A DNA stretch of 29,969 nucleotides. It comes from a virus. Position 1 is the first letter of the stretch, and each line of letters starts with the position of its first letter. Position numbers and translations under genes: made by a program. Shown piece after piece: positions 22,088 through 29,447 of this stretch. The stretch is taken from the IMG/VR virus record IMGVR_UViG_3300009124_000070, positions 1 through 29,969 of that record; one strand, written 5' to 3'. The notes beneath the pieces are model-generated. The model did no database searches and was not told the DNA's origin. It was given only the letters and a program-made list of their open reading frames with translations.

Positions 22088-22122
22088 ACAGCGCTGACGC
22101 GCTGTGTCCCGCTACGCGGGAC
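22088..22122. other. Two stacked hairpins before the structural block
   Basis: ACAGCGC-TGAC-GCGCTGT (7 bp) is followed immediately by GTCCCGC-TAC-GCGGGAC (7 bp). Neither has a T tract, so they are not simple terminators. They lie about 40-75 bp before the gene starting at 22163 and could be a processing site, translational control or a protein-binding site. Confidence 0.5.
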
Positions 22123-22162
22123 GGGTTATCGTTTCTGGCCCTAATTATACCCTGTTGTTACT

Positions 22163-22438
22163 ATGGCTATTGAGTACCGTGGTGAGAAGTTTGCTGGCTA
22201 TAACAAGCCTAAGAGGACTCCTAGCCACCCCAAGAAGTCACACGCTGTACTTGCCAAGAAAGGCGAAACTGTTAAACTTGTTCGCTTTGGTCAACAGGGT
22301 GTTAAAGGGGCTGGTAAGAGCCCTAAAACGGCTAAAGACAAGGCCAGAAAGAAGTCCTACTATGCCCGTCATAATGCACAGGATGCGAGCCCAGACAAGC
22401 TGAGCGCCCGCTACTGGTCACATAAAGTTAAATGGTAG
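22163..22438 (+). CDS. Conserved small basic phage protein (KLVRFG...ARYW family)
   Basis: The product is 91 aa, very basic. The segments VKLVRFGQQGVKG (38-50), a Lys/Arg-rich RKKSYYARHNAQD and KLSARYWSHKVKW (79-91) form the signature of a small protein I recall from many aquatic podoviruses, encoded near head genes. The residues in the family's usual RHxC...C pattern are not all Cys here (RHNA and WSHK), so any metal site may be lost. Its role is unknown, and the basic charge suggests DNA contact. No strong ribosome site is visible. Confidence 0.75.
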   Translation: MAIEYRGEKFAGYNKPKRTPSHPKKSHAVLAKKGETVKLVRFGQQGVKGAGKSPKTAKDKARKKSYYARHNAQDASPDKLSARYWSHKVKW

Positions 22439-22443
22439 CAATA

Positions 22444-22548
22444 ATGCCTAAAGTTGGAAAGAAAGTGTACCCGTACACAGCCGCTGGTAAGAAAGCAGCT
22501 AAAAAAGCTATGGCCAAGAAAAAAACAGCCGCAAAAAAGAAAAGGTAA
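22444..22548 (+). CDS. 34-aa Lys/Ala-rich basic protein (MPKVGKK type)
   Basis: This short gene starts five bases after the previous stop and overlaps the next start as TAATG. The product starts MPKVGKKVYPYTAAGKKAAK and continues as Lys/Ala repeats. Very short proteins beginning MPKVGKK-x-(F/Y)-PYT recur in the same cluster of small basic genes in related phages (recollection, not searched). Its AK-rich, histone-tail-like composition suggests DNA binding or condensation. Confidence 0.7.
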   Translation: MPKVGKKVYPYTAAGKKAAKKAMAKKKTAAKKKR

Positions 22549-22733
22549 TGGCTGAAAAGAAAAAGTCTAGAGTTAACGAGGCTGGTAACTATACCAAACC
22601 CTCCATGAGAGAGCGGCTCTTTTACAGCATACTTGCTAGTAAGAAGGGTGGTAAAGCGGGGCAGTGGAGCGCTAGAAAGGCGCAGATGCTTGCCAAGCAG
22701 TACAAAGCTAAGGGTGGAGGCTATAAAGACTAA
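22548..22733 (+). CDS. Conserved small basic phage protein (GQWSARKAQ family)
   Basis: The product is 61 aa. NEAGNYTKPSMRERLF (10-25) followed by KGGKAGQWSARKAQMLAKQY (33-52) and GGGYKD at the end is a highly recognisable signature of a small phage protein. It is often found beside the neighbouring small genes or fused in tandem with them. Function unknown; it is basic and likely contacts nucleic acid. Both ends overlap neighbours as TAATG, so it is translated as part of a coupled string. Confidence 0.8.
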   Translation: MAEKKKSRVNEAGNYTKPSMRERLFYSILASKKGGKAGQWSARKAQMLAKQYKAKGGGYKD

Positions 22734-22963
22734 TGGCACGACGCAAATCACAGCGCGACCTTGCTGATTGGACTGATGAGGACTGGGACTACGCTGGTAA
22801 AGAAGGCGACTCCCGCTACCTCCCAAAGAGTGCAAGGCAATCTCTAAGCCCAAGGCAGAAGGCTGCTGGCAACAAGAAGAAACGCAAGGCTAATAGGCGA
22901 GGAGAGCAGTACGCTGATTACACAGAAGCAGAGCGCCGAGCCGTTCGCAGGGCTACTAAATGA
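22733..22963 (+). CDS. Conserved small basic phage protein (RYLPKSA family)
   Basis: The product is 76 aa. DLADWTDEDWDYAGKEGDSRYLPKSARQSLSPRQKAA (in two stretches from residue 9) matches the W-x-x-W ... RYLP-x-x-A-x-x-SL pattern of small proteins that accompany the GQWSARKAQ family in phage genomes. The C-terminal half is Lys/Arg-rich (KKKRKANRRGEQ). Function unknown. It overlaps the downstream Nmad1-like gene by four bases (ATGA). Confidence 0.75.
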   Translation: MARRKSQRDLADWTDEDWDYAGKEGDSRYLPKSARQSLSPRQKAAGNKKKRKANRRGEQYADYTEAERRAVRRATK

Positions 22964-23292
22964 CAAAACCACAGTATGAGGCAATGATAGAGGCTACTTT
23001 TAATGAGATAGTCACCACGTTGCGTCAGAAAAACGCTGATTATACAGGCGTTTCAGAAGATCCGTTTGCTAATTTCAGGCTATCTGAGCTAGAAGGAGTA
23101 CCGCCAGAAAGGGGGCTAATGATACGTGTGCAGGACAAAATGCAGCGCATTAGGTCTTTTATGGATCAGGGCCGCTCTTTTGTAGAGGGTGAATCTTTTG
23201 AAGACGCTATCCACGACATAATTGGGTACATGGTACTCCTAAAAGGGCTGCTGCTGGAGCAGATGCAAAATGATCCTTTACGACTCGACTGA
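22960..23292 (+). CDS. Nmad1/DUF1599-like protein
   Basis: The product is 110 aa. KNADYTG near residue 24, DPFANFRLSE (34-43), RVQDKMQRIRSF (57-68) and EDAIHDIIGYMVLLKGL (80-97) follow the pattern of the nucleotide modification associated domain 1 (DUF1599) family. These are small helical proteins found in phages and linked by context to modified nucleotides or thymidylate metabolism. No other base-modification gene is visible in the window, so its role here is open. It overlaps the upstream gene by ATGA. Confidence 0.75.
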   Translation: MTKPQYEAMIEATFNEIVTTLRQKNADYTGVSEDPFANFRLSELEGVPPERGLMIRVQDKMQRIRSFMDQGRSFVEGESFEDAIHDIIGYMVLLKGLLLEQMQNDPLRLD

Positions 23293-23416
23293 AGATCCTA
23301 TCAAGGTATGGAACCGCTGGGCTAAACAGAACGACCCGTTGCTTCGGGCCAAGCGCTGGGCTAAACTTAAGTTCATACGCTTAAAACGCTCCATTGGTTT
23401 TAGAGGTACAAGCTGA
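23270..23416 (+). CDS. 48-aa basic hypothetical protein
   Basis: A short gene overlapping the end of the Nmad1-like gene by 23 bp and the next gene as TGATG. The product is acidic at the start (YDSTEDPIKVWNRW) and then strongly basic and tryptophan-containing (RAKRWAKLKFIRLKRS). The coupled overlaps and the lack of a gap to the next gene support it as real. Function unknown. Confidence 0.55.
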   Translation: MILYDSTEDPIKVWNRWAKQNDPLLRAKRWAKLKFIRLKRSIGFRGTS

Positions 23417-24189
23417 TGGATAGGATTACTCGCACGCTTAAGGACTCAACTGGCGTTAAAGCCAAACGAGAATACTGCATCTACACGCAGGAAGAGGCAG
23501 ACACCGCTGGTATAGAGTACGTCCATTACAAAAAAGCCAAGGGAGCGGGGGATTGGGTCATATCAGACGACGGCTACGTTGCTCAGATTATTAGGGCTAA
23601 CGGCCCGTACTCCTTTAGGGGTCGGGACAAGTACGAGTTTATCCTACCGTACTGCCGCGTATGGAGTACAGGCAGCAGCCGCCAACTTAAGTACGAGGAT
23701 TTCCGCGACGCTGGCGTATATTCTTGGCACAGCCCCAAACGTTCTTACGAGTACTCTTTGGCTGGCAAACGCTTTAAGGATGCTCTTAAGAAGTATGCTT
23801 TTTTGTACGTCACACAAAAAGGAACACTATCCGAAGACCAATTAAAGGAAATAGGAAACATATACCGACCCGATCAAAAAATACCCGAAGCAACTTTTTT
23901 GAGGGCGGTTCGAACCAAGACTGGAAAGGCTATGCTTAAGACAGAGCTGACTGGGCTAATGGCTGAGCATGGCATTACGCCAGCGCATGTCATTACCCAA
24001 CATCAGCAAATCATACAGGACGCTATTGACTCTGGTCAACTTGGCGTTGCAGAAAAGGCAAACAAGCAGTTTATTGAAATGCTTGACCTTGTACCAGACA
24101 AAGTAACTGTTACAGAAAAACTTGAGGGCGGCATCAGGTTTGACCACCTTATTGCTGCTAAAGAAGAAACCAAACTAATTGACCAATGA
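23416..24189 (+). CDS. Possible terminase small subunit/packaging protein
   Basis: The product is 257 aa. The first 130 residues are aromatic and beta-rich (DDGYVAQIIRANGPYSFRG). The C-terminal half is helical: MAEHGITPAHVITQHQQIIQDAI (in two stretches from about residue 180) followed by AEKANKQFIEMLDLVPDK and VTVTEKLEGG. This resembles the oligomerisation region and C-terminal tail of some terminase small subunits. Gene order (upstream of the large terminase) supports a packaging role, but the N-terminal DNA-binding domain is not the usual helix-turn-helix, so the call is tentative. It is coupled to both neighbours (TGATG and ATGA). Confidence 0.45.
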   Translation: MDRITRTLKDSTGVKAKREYCIYTQEEADTAGIEYVHYKKAKGAGDWVISDDGYVAQIIRANGPYSFRGRDKYEFILPYCRVWSTGSSRQLKYEDFRDAGVYSWHSPKRSYEYSLAGKRFKDALKKYAFLYVTQKGTLSEDQLKEIGNIYRPDQKIPEATFLRAVRTKTGKAMLKTELTGLMAEHGITPAHVITQHQQIIQDAIDSGQLGVAEKANKQFIEMLDLVPDKVTVTEKLEGGIRFDHLIAAKEETKLIDQ

Positions 24190-24401
24190 GCTATAAAATT
24201 TGGCCTACCGCCGCTGGATACTGCGTTATTGACTCTGAGAGCAACAACGCTGTAACGGACTCAATGGACAAACGCGCTGCCATGCGTACTGCGCACGAAT
24301 ACAACATTAATGGCTTGCCTTCTGCGAAAGCTCCTGAAGTTGTAGAAAAACCCGTTGAAGCCAAGCCAGCACCCAAAAAACGTGGACGCAAAAAAGCATA
24401 A
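24186..24401 (+). CDS. Hypothetical protein with AT-hook-like tail
   Basis: The product is 71 aa. The first 45 residues look like a small folded domain (SYKIWPTAAGYCVIDSES). After a Pro/Glu/Ala linker the end is KPAPKKRGRKKA, an AT-hook-like basic tail that can enter the minor groove of AT-rich DNA. Its start overlaps the previous stop (ATGA). It may help DNA recognition during packaging (inference). Confidence 0.65.
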   Translation: MSYKIWPTAAGYCVIDSESNNAVTDSMDKRAAMRTAHEYNINGLPSAKAPEVVEKPVEAKPAPKKRGRKKA

Positions 24402-24594
24402 TAACCGCTGTCATATTTGCGGAAAAGATTCTACACAGTGGGTAAAAGATCCAGTTGAAAATATTAATTGGGCCGTTAGACTTTTTCCTACAAAATCAGG
24501 ATCTTATGTCTGTACAATTTGTGACCCGCAGATTGAGGCAGACTGGCGCGCAAGTAGGCGCGTCAAGAAAGAAAACCAAACATCTATGTTCTGA
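24355..24594 (+). CDS. Small CxxC zinc-binding protein
   Basis: The product is up to 79 aa. One CHIC pair near residue 19 and one CTIC pair near residue 53, about 34 residues apart, make a four-cysteine zinc site, with aromatic residues between (NWAVRLFPTKSGSYV). The start is uncertain: the longest form begins at TTG 24355, deep inside the previous gene, and a GTG at 24382 would shorten the overlap. Neither has a clear ribosome site. It ends in TGATG with the next gene. Possibly a small HNH-less zinc ribbon; function unknown. Confidence 0.55.
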   Translation: MKPSQHPKNVDAKKHNNRCHICGKDSTQWVKDPVENINWAVRLFPTKSGSYVCTICDPQIEADWRASRRVKKENQTSMF

Positions 24595-24893
24595 TGAACG
24601 AGCAGCAACTCATGGAAATGCAGGGCGCTATTGATGCGCTGATGCAGATTAGAAAGCGGAGAGCCATTGACTCTGCTCAAATGGCCCTTTCTAAAGCCAT
24701 GGAGTACCGCAAGCAGGAGCCCCAAATGGGCTACTACGGTATGTCTGCTCTTGATCTTGCTATGGATAAGCGAGAGCTAATGAACACGATGCTTGCTTCA
24801 CCGCAAGCCCGCGTTGCCTCTGGCGCTAAACAGCTTCAGCACGTTAATCAGTACGGTCACTCTCAATCCAAAAACGTTTTGTATAGACGATAA
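24594..24893 (+). CDS. Hypothetical helical protein
   Basis: The product is 99 aa, mostly helical, Met/Gln-rich, and not recognised. The segments MEMQGAIDALMQIRKRRAID and DLAMDKRELMNTMLASPQAR suggest a coiled or helical-bundle protein. It is tightly coupled to its neighbours (TGATG upstream, TAATG downstream), placing it in the packaging/virion operon. Confidence 0.65.
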   Translation: MNEQQLMEMQGAIDALMQIRKRRAIDSAQMALSKAMEYRKQEPQMGYYGMSALDLAMDKRELMNTMLASPQARVASGAKQLQHVNQYGHSQSKNVLYRR

Positions 24894-25657
24894 TGGAAGA
24901 AGAAGGCGTAATATCAGAGGATATTAATCAAATTGCTGCTAACTCGCTTGCTGGCAGAGCCGCCTCTATCCTTGGAGATATTGCTAGGAAGCAGCAGGGT
25001 GGTCTTGTTGGCACTGCCGCATCACGCTTGGCAACACGTTTGTTTAGGTACGCAGAGGCAAATAGTCCCCAAACTGTTGACATAAACGCGAATCTATCTT
25101 CTAACGAAAGGGCTCTTTACGCAGAAACTGCAAAGAAACTATATAAACTGGGTATCCCCATGCCCGTTGTTCAAGAAGACCCAAATCTTATTAATTATAA
25201 CGCTCTTGGAGAGTACAAGCGTCGCCCTAACAGAATGTCTACTAGAGGGGATACTATTTTTCTTGCCCCAGAACGATTTGATAAGAAGGGCGGCTATATA
25301 ACCAGTATGGCAAATGTTTTTAGCAAAGAAGACAGTCTTCGAACGTTTGCCCATGAAATTGCTCATCTTTATCAAGAGAGACTTCCAGACTTAGATAACA
25401 AAAGTTTATCTGGTATATATGGGCCATCAATGGCTGGAGATAAGATTGGGTCTGGGCAAGAGTTTGACGCGGATATTGCATCATACGCTCTTTTGAATCT
25501 AATGACTGGAGACAGGGGTTATCCTTTTGATAATTTTGATGTTAGATATGGAAGCCTGTATAAAAACAAAAATACTGGAAAAACCTCTGGGTACGGAGAA
25601 AAAGAAAAAATCCGCACTCTTGTAAACAATGCGATAGATAGGTTAAAAAACTTCTAG
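24893..25657 (+). CDS. Putative zincin metallopeptidase (HEIAH)
   Basis: The product is 254 aa. Residues 149-160 hold LRTFAHEIAHLY, an HExxH zinc-peptidase signature (H154, E155, H158). About 30 residues later the segment SGQEFDADIASYA (187-199) supplies a candidate third zinc ligand (E190 or D194) in the manner of E-x-x-AD gluzincins. Residues 60-130 look like a folded beta/alpha region (YAETAKKLYKLGIPMPVV, RGDTIFLAPERF). No signal peptide or membrane helix is visible. It lies between the possible small terminase and the large terminase, so it may process a virion protein, act as a prohead protease or attack a host protein (inference). TAATG start. Confidence 0.7.
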   Translation: MEEEGVISEDINQIAANSLAGRAASILGDIARKQQGGLVGTAASRLATRLFRYAEANSPQTVDINANLSSNERALYAETAKKLYKLGIPMPVVQEDPNLINYNALGEYKRRPNRMSTRGDTIFLAPERFDKKGGYITSMANVFSKEDSLRTFAHEIAHLYQERLPDLDNKSLSGIYGPSMAGDKIGSGQEFDADIASYALLNLMTGDRGYPFDNFDVRYGSLYKNKNTGKTSGYGEKEKIRTLVNNAIDRLKNF

Positions 25658-25664
25658 TGGTTTT

Positions 25665-25748
25665 ATGGCAAAGGTAGTTTCATCTAATTCAGTAGGCACC
25701 AAAACACAAAGCAAAACAAAAGCAACTAATCGTCGCATCCACTGGTGA
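25665..25748 (+). CDS. 27-aa basic peptide overlapping the large terminase start
   Basis: ATG at 25665 opens a 27-residue reading that ends at TGA 25746-25748, overlapping the GTG start of the terminase by four bases (GTGA). The product starts MAKVVSSNSVGTKTQSK and ends TNRRIHW, Ser/Thr/Lys-rich. It has no clear ribosome site. It could be a real mini-protein, or mainly serve to couple translation to the terminase. Confidence 0.45.
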   Translation: MAKVVSSNSVGTKTQSKTKATNRRIHW

Positions 25749-27250
25749 CAAATCAGGAAGTATTTGATAGCTGCGTAAAGGATATGCTTTTTATGGGTAA
25801 GGCTTGCCTACCCATGCTTTTTAGCGAGAAGAGTCCAAAGATGCACCGCGAAATAGTGGATCATCTTATGGATCAAAAGAAAGAGCTTCTTAACATTATT
25901 GCTCCGCGCGGTCACGCCAAAACAACGTTAACCGCACAGGTCTACCCGCTATGGCACATCTTCTGCGAAGACCTGCACAATGGCAAAGCGCCTAAGCCAA
26001 AGTTTGTCCTACTAACATCTAAGAGTAGGCAGTCAGCCGTTAACACGCTGACCACAATCAAAAACATTCTGGAGCACAATAGGCACTTCCACACCATCTT
26101 TGGCTACCACGCTAGTCAAAATGCCCAAACGTGGAGAGAGGATATTATCCATTTGGATAATGGCTCTGTAATTATGTGTAAGGGTTGGGAACAGCAGATA
26201 CGCGGACTCAACATTGATGGTATGCGCCCATCCCTTATTGTTGGGGACGATATTGAAAGTGAGGAAAACACAAAGACACAGGATGCAGTTGATAAAACTT
26301 TTAGGCGATTTGTTCAGGCTATTATGCCAGCGCTGGGTAAAGGCGGGCGAGTTATTAATGTTGGTACGCCTTTGGTTCAGAACAGCTTGGTGTTTACTCT
26401 TGGCGAAATGGAAGAGTGGACAACGCTACACTATAAAGCAATCTATACAGAAGAGGGAGTGCAAAAGGCTCTCTGGCCTGAAATCTGGCCGCTAGATAAA
26501 CTGCTCAAAAGAAAGAGGTCGCTTGATGAAATAGGGCGCATCAGTTCGTTTTACCGCGAGTTTATGTGCGAGGTCATTGGTGACGAGGATCAGCTTTTTA
26601 ATCACAGTTACCTTCGCTACTGGGAAGGAGAACTCAAGACAGATGAAAACAAAAAAAGCTATTTGGTCATCAATGGACGAAATGTTCCTGTCAACTTATT
26701 CATGGGAGTTGATCCAGCGTCCACGCTCTCGCGGCGTAGTGACTACACGTGTATCTTTGTTATTGCGATGGACGCAGAAAGGAACGTCTACTGTATTGAT
26801 TACCTGCGGAAACGCTTAAAGCCTATTGATGTAGCCAATCAGATTATAGACTATTACAGAAAGTATCGCCCAATGAAAAGCCAGATTGAAACGGTTGGGT
26901 ATCAGTCTATGATTTCAGACTACATAAGAAGAGATAGGGGTATGTATATCCCTGGCCTTGATATAAAAAATAATCCGCGACAAGGAAAAACAGAGCGCCT
27001 AGAAGGATTGCAACCAATGTTTGCGCGTGGTAACGTACATCTTAGGAAAAGCCACAAGGAAACAAATAACATGGAAGATTTTCAAGATGAACTTCTTATC
27101 TTCCCACGAGGAAAGCACGACGATACTATTGATGCTTTCTTTTATGCAATAAAGGGCGCGTTCCCACCTTACCACGACGTTATTTTGTCTGATACGAAAA
27201 ACAATCGTAAATTGCAAAATAAACGTACCTACGATTGGATGATAGAATGA
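25745..27250 (+). CDS. terL: Terminase large subunit
   Basis: The product is 501 aa, the ATP-driven DNA packaging motor and headful/end-cutting nuclease. Walker A-type IIAPRGHAKTT (51-61) and Walker B SLIVGDDIESEE (163-174) with the catalytic Glu form the ATPase. VIMCKGWEQQIRGLN (142-156) is the usual coupling segment between them. The C-terminal RNase H-like nuclease shows FMGVDPAS (319-326, D323), IETVGYQ (381-387) and KHDDTIDAF (457-465). The start is GTG at 25745, overlapping the preceding mini-gene by GTGA; a downstream ATG (codon 14) is the alternative. It is coupled to the portal gene. Confidence 0.95.
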   Translation: MTNQEVFDSCVKDMLFMGKACLPMLFSEKSPKMHREIVDHLMDQKKELLNIIAPRGHAKTTLTAQVYPLWHIFCEDLHNGKAPKPKFVLLTSKSRQSAVNTLTTIKNILEHNRHFHTIFGYHASQNAQTWREDIIHLDNGSVIMCKGWEQQIRGLNIDGMRPSLIVGDDIESEENTKTQDAVDKTFRRFVQAIMPALGKGGRVINVGTPLVQNSLVFTLGEMEEWTTLHYKAIYTEEGVQKALWPEIWPLDKLLKRKRSLDEIGRISSFYREFMCEVIGDEDQLFNHSYLRYWEGELKTDENKKSYLVINGRNVPVNLFMGVDPASTLSRRSDYTCIFVIAMDAERNVYCIDYLRKRLKPIDVANQIIDYYRKYRPMKSQIETVGYQSMISDYIRRDRGMYIPGLDIKNNPRQGKTERLEGLQPMFARGNVHLRKSHKETNNMEDFQDELLIFPRGKHDDTIDAFFYAIKGAFPPYHDVILSDTKNNRKLQNKRTYDWMIE

Positions 27251-29400
27251 TTGGCGACCACTTTAATCCTAATACACACGAATACGAAAACTTAGAGCAG
27301 CCAACGGAAGACACGAGTACAGATCGTGACGTTGAGCTGACAGAAGAATTGTATCAGCACTATTCTGATGCACAGTATGAGTGGTCTACTCGTGGACGAG
27401 AGTCCAAAGATTTTGTTCACAACGTTCAGTTTACCAAAGAGCAGATTGACGTACTGAACGAGCGAGGTCAGGCGGCAACGCCAATCAACGTTTTGTGGCC
27501 AGCAATGGAGCAAGCCGTTGCTATGTTAACCGCCAACACCCCGTCGTTTCAGGCAACCGCTGAAGAAGACTCTGACGTTAAAACAGCAAGCGCTATTAGC
27601 GATGTTGTTGCTCACGACTGGTATAAGTCTCACGGCAACGAACAGCTTAAGATTGCGCTTTTTGACTACTACCAAACTGGGCGCGGCGTAATTCAAACTT
27701 ATGTTGACCCAGACGCAGATTACGGCAAGGGTGCTGTACGCTTTCGCGCTATTGACTCCCTGATGGTGTACCCAGACCCAAACAGCCGTGACCGCTTGTG
27801 GCGCGATGCAAGCCACATCCTAATCAAAAACCTTATGACAGCGGAGCAGATTCTTGCGATCTGGCCCGATGCCTCGGAGGTGCTGCCAGCAGCAGACACT
27901 ATCCATGACAATTATGATGAGTTCACTTCTTCTCTTAAAGGTGATGGCGGGTTTACTCGTGGTCGCGTTTACGATAACCACCATAGCCGCTATCAAATTC
28001 TTGAGCGCTACACGAAAGTTAGAATCGAGTATCAGCACGTTGCTGAGCGCCCAACTGGAGTTGAGCAAGTGTACTTGCCAGAAGAATTTGAGCAATACCT
28101 TGAAACTCCAGCAGTCATTATCGCAATGCCTGACGGAAGCCAGCAGTTCTTCATTGGAGACATGGTACAGTCAGCTCTTCAGCTCTTGGAGCAAGCAGAG
28201 CCAACAGAAGACGATCAGATCTATACCATCCCCATTGATGAACAGGGCAACGTTGCCACCATCAAGCTCACAAACAACGCTGAGCTAATTGAGATTGGTC
28301 AGATTGTGCGACGCCGCGTATTGCTTGACCGCGTAATGCACATTATTACGATTGGCAATCAATTGTACTGGAAAGGTTACCTGCCAATTAGCCACTACCC
28401 ACTCACACCTATTCATGGACGCTGGGACCACGATCCCTATCCAATGAGTGACGTTGAGTTTGTAAAGCCTATTCAGGAGTCTGTCAATAAGATCCATAGT
28501 CAGATCATAGCCAACCTTGCCAACAGCACTAACGTTAAGGTGTTTGTTCCGCGAGGCTCTGTTGACATGGATAACATTGAGATGGACTTTGCCAAGAGCG
28601 GGGCAGCCGTTATTGAGTTTGATGCTGAGATGGGAGTGCCGCAGGTAATCTCGCCACTTGCACCGCCAGCCGCACTCTTTAGTTACGCTGCTGAGTTGCG
28701 TATGCAGATTGAGCGTGAGCTTGGTGTTTTCTCCGTACAGCAGGGAGATCCAACTGGAGCGCCTAATACGTATCGCGGAACGCTTGCCATTGACGAATAC
28801 GGTCAGCGACGGATTAAATCCAAGCTTGATGACATTGAATCTGCCTTATCGCAGGTTGCTCGCGTTGCGCTTCAGTTTATGCAATATGCCTACCGAGAAG
28901 AGCGAGTAATTCGCTTGCTTCAGGCAAATAATCGTATTAAAGAAACGGTCATAAACTTCTGGTCCTACGATGACCGCACTGGTGATGCACTGCGTATTAA
29001 TGACCTTAGCGTTGGTCAGTATGACGTTCGCATGGTTGCTGGCTCTACGCTGCCATCTAACCGCTGGGCGTTGCTGGAATACTACATGCAGATGTACCAG
29101 ATGGGCATTATTGACCAGTCTGAGGTTCTGAAGAAAACAGATATTGTAGACGCGCAGGGAGTTATGGAGCGCATGTCTGTTGTTTCACAGCTTCAGCAGC
29201 AGGTTCAGATGCTTGCTGAGGAAAACAAACAGCTTAAAGGCGATCTGCAAACGGCAGACCGCGAATCTATCAGCGCTCGTCAACGCGTTAGTGTTGCAAA
29301 AGCAGATGCTGATATGCACAAAATTGTGTCAGACGCTCAAGCGGCTGCACAAATTTATAAAGCTCAAGCAAGAATGGAATCTAAAAATTCTGATTCTTGA
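27247..29400 (+). CDS. Portal protein (P22-type)
   Basis: The product is 717 aa, the dodecameric ring at the special vertex that docks the terminase and admits DNA. The N-terminal RGRESKDFVHNVQFTKEQ (about 49-66), the TPINVLWPAMEQAV block, DYYQTGRGVIQTYVDP and the C-terminal helical barrel/crown region with long coiled coil (QLQQQVQMLAEENKQLK, then Ala-rich) match P22-like portals in order and length. I start it at ATG 27247, which overlaps the terminase stop (ATGA). A TTG at 27235 would add four residues inside the terminase gene. Confidence 0.92.
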   Translation: MIGDHFNPNTHEYENLEQPTEDTSTDRDVELTEELYQHYSDAQYEWSTRGRESKDFVHNVQFTKEQIDVLNERGQAATPINVLWPAMEQAVAMLTANTPSFQATAEEDSDVKTASAISDVVAHDWYKSHGNEQLKIALFDYYQTGRGVIQTYVDPDADYGKGAVRFRAIDSLMVYPDPNSRDRLWRDASHILIKNLMTAEQILAIWPDASEVLPAADTIHDNYDEFTSSLKGDGGFTRGRVYDNHHSRYQILERYTKVRIEYQHVAERPTGVEQVYLPEEFEQYLETPAVIIAMPDGSQQFFIGDMVQSALQLLEQAEPTEDDQIYTIPIDEQGNVATIKLTNNAELIEIGQIVRRRVLLDRVMHIITIGNQLYWKGYLPISHYPLTPIHGRWDHDPYPMSDVEFVKPIQESVNKIHSQIIANLANSTNVKVFVPRGSVDMDNIEMDFAKSGAAVIEFDAEMGVPQVISPLAPPAALFSYAAELRMQIERELGVFSVQQGDPTGAPNTYRGTLAIDEYGQRRIKSKLDDIESALSQVARVALQFMQYAYREERVIRLLQANNRIKETVINFWSYDDRTGDALRINDLSVGQYDVRMVAGSTLPSNRWALLEYYMQMYQMGIIDQSEVLKKTDIVDAQGVMERMSVVSQLQQQVQMLAEENKQLKGDLQTADRESISARQRVSVAKADADMHKIVSDAQAAAQIYKAQARMESKNSDS

Positions 29401-29447
29401 TATGAGTTTTATTGATCGTTATATTTAAAACAAACATTGCAAACATA

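Noticed and set aside
29402-29428. Eight-codon reading after the portal gene
   Set aside because: Too short, with no ribosome site or recognisable sequence.
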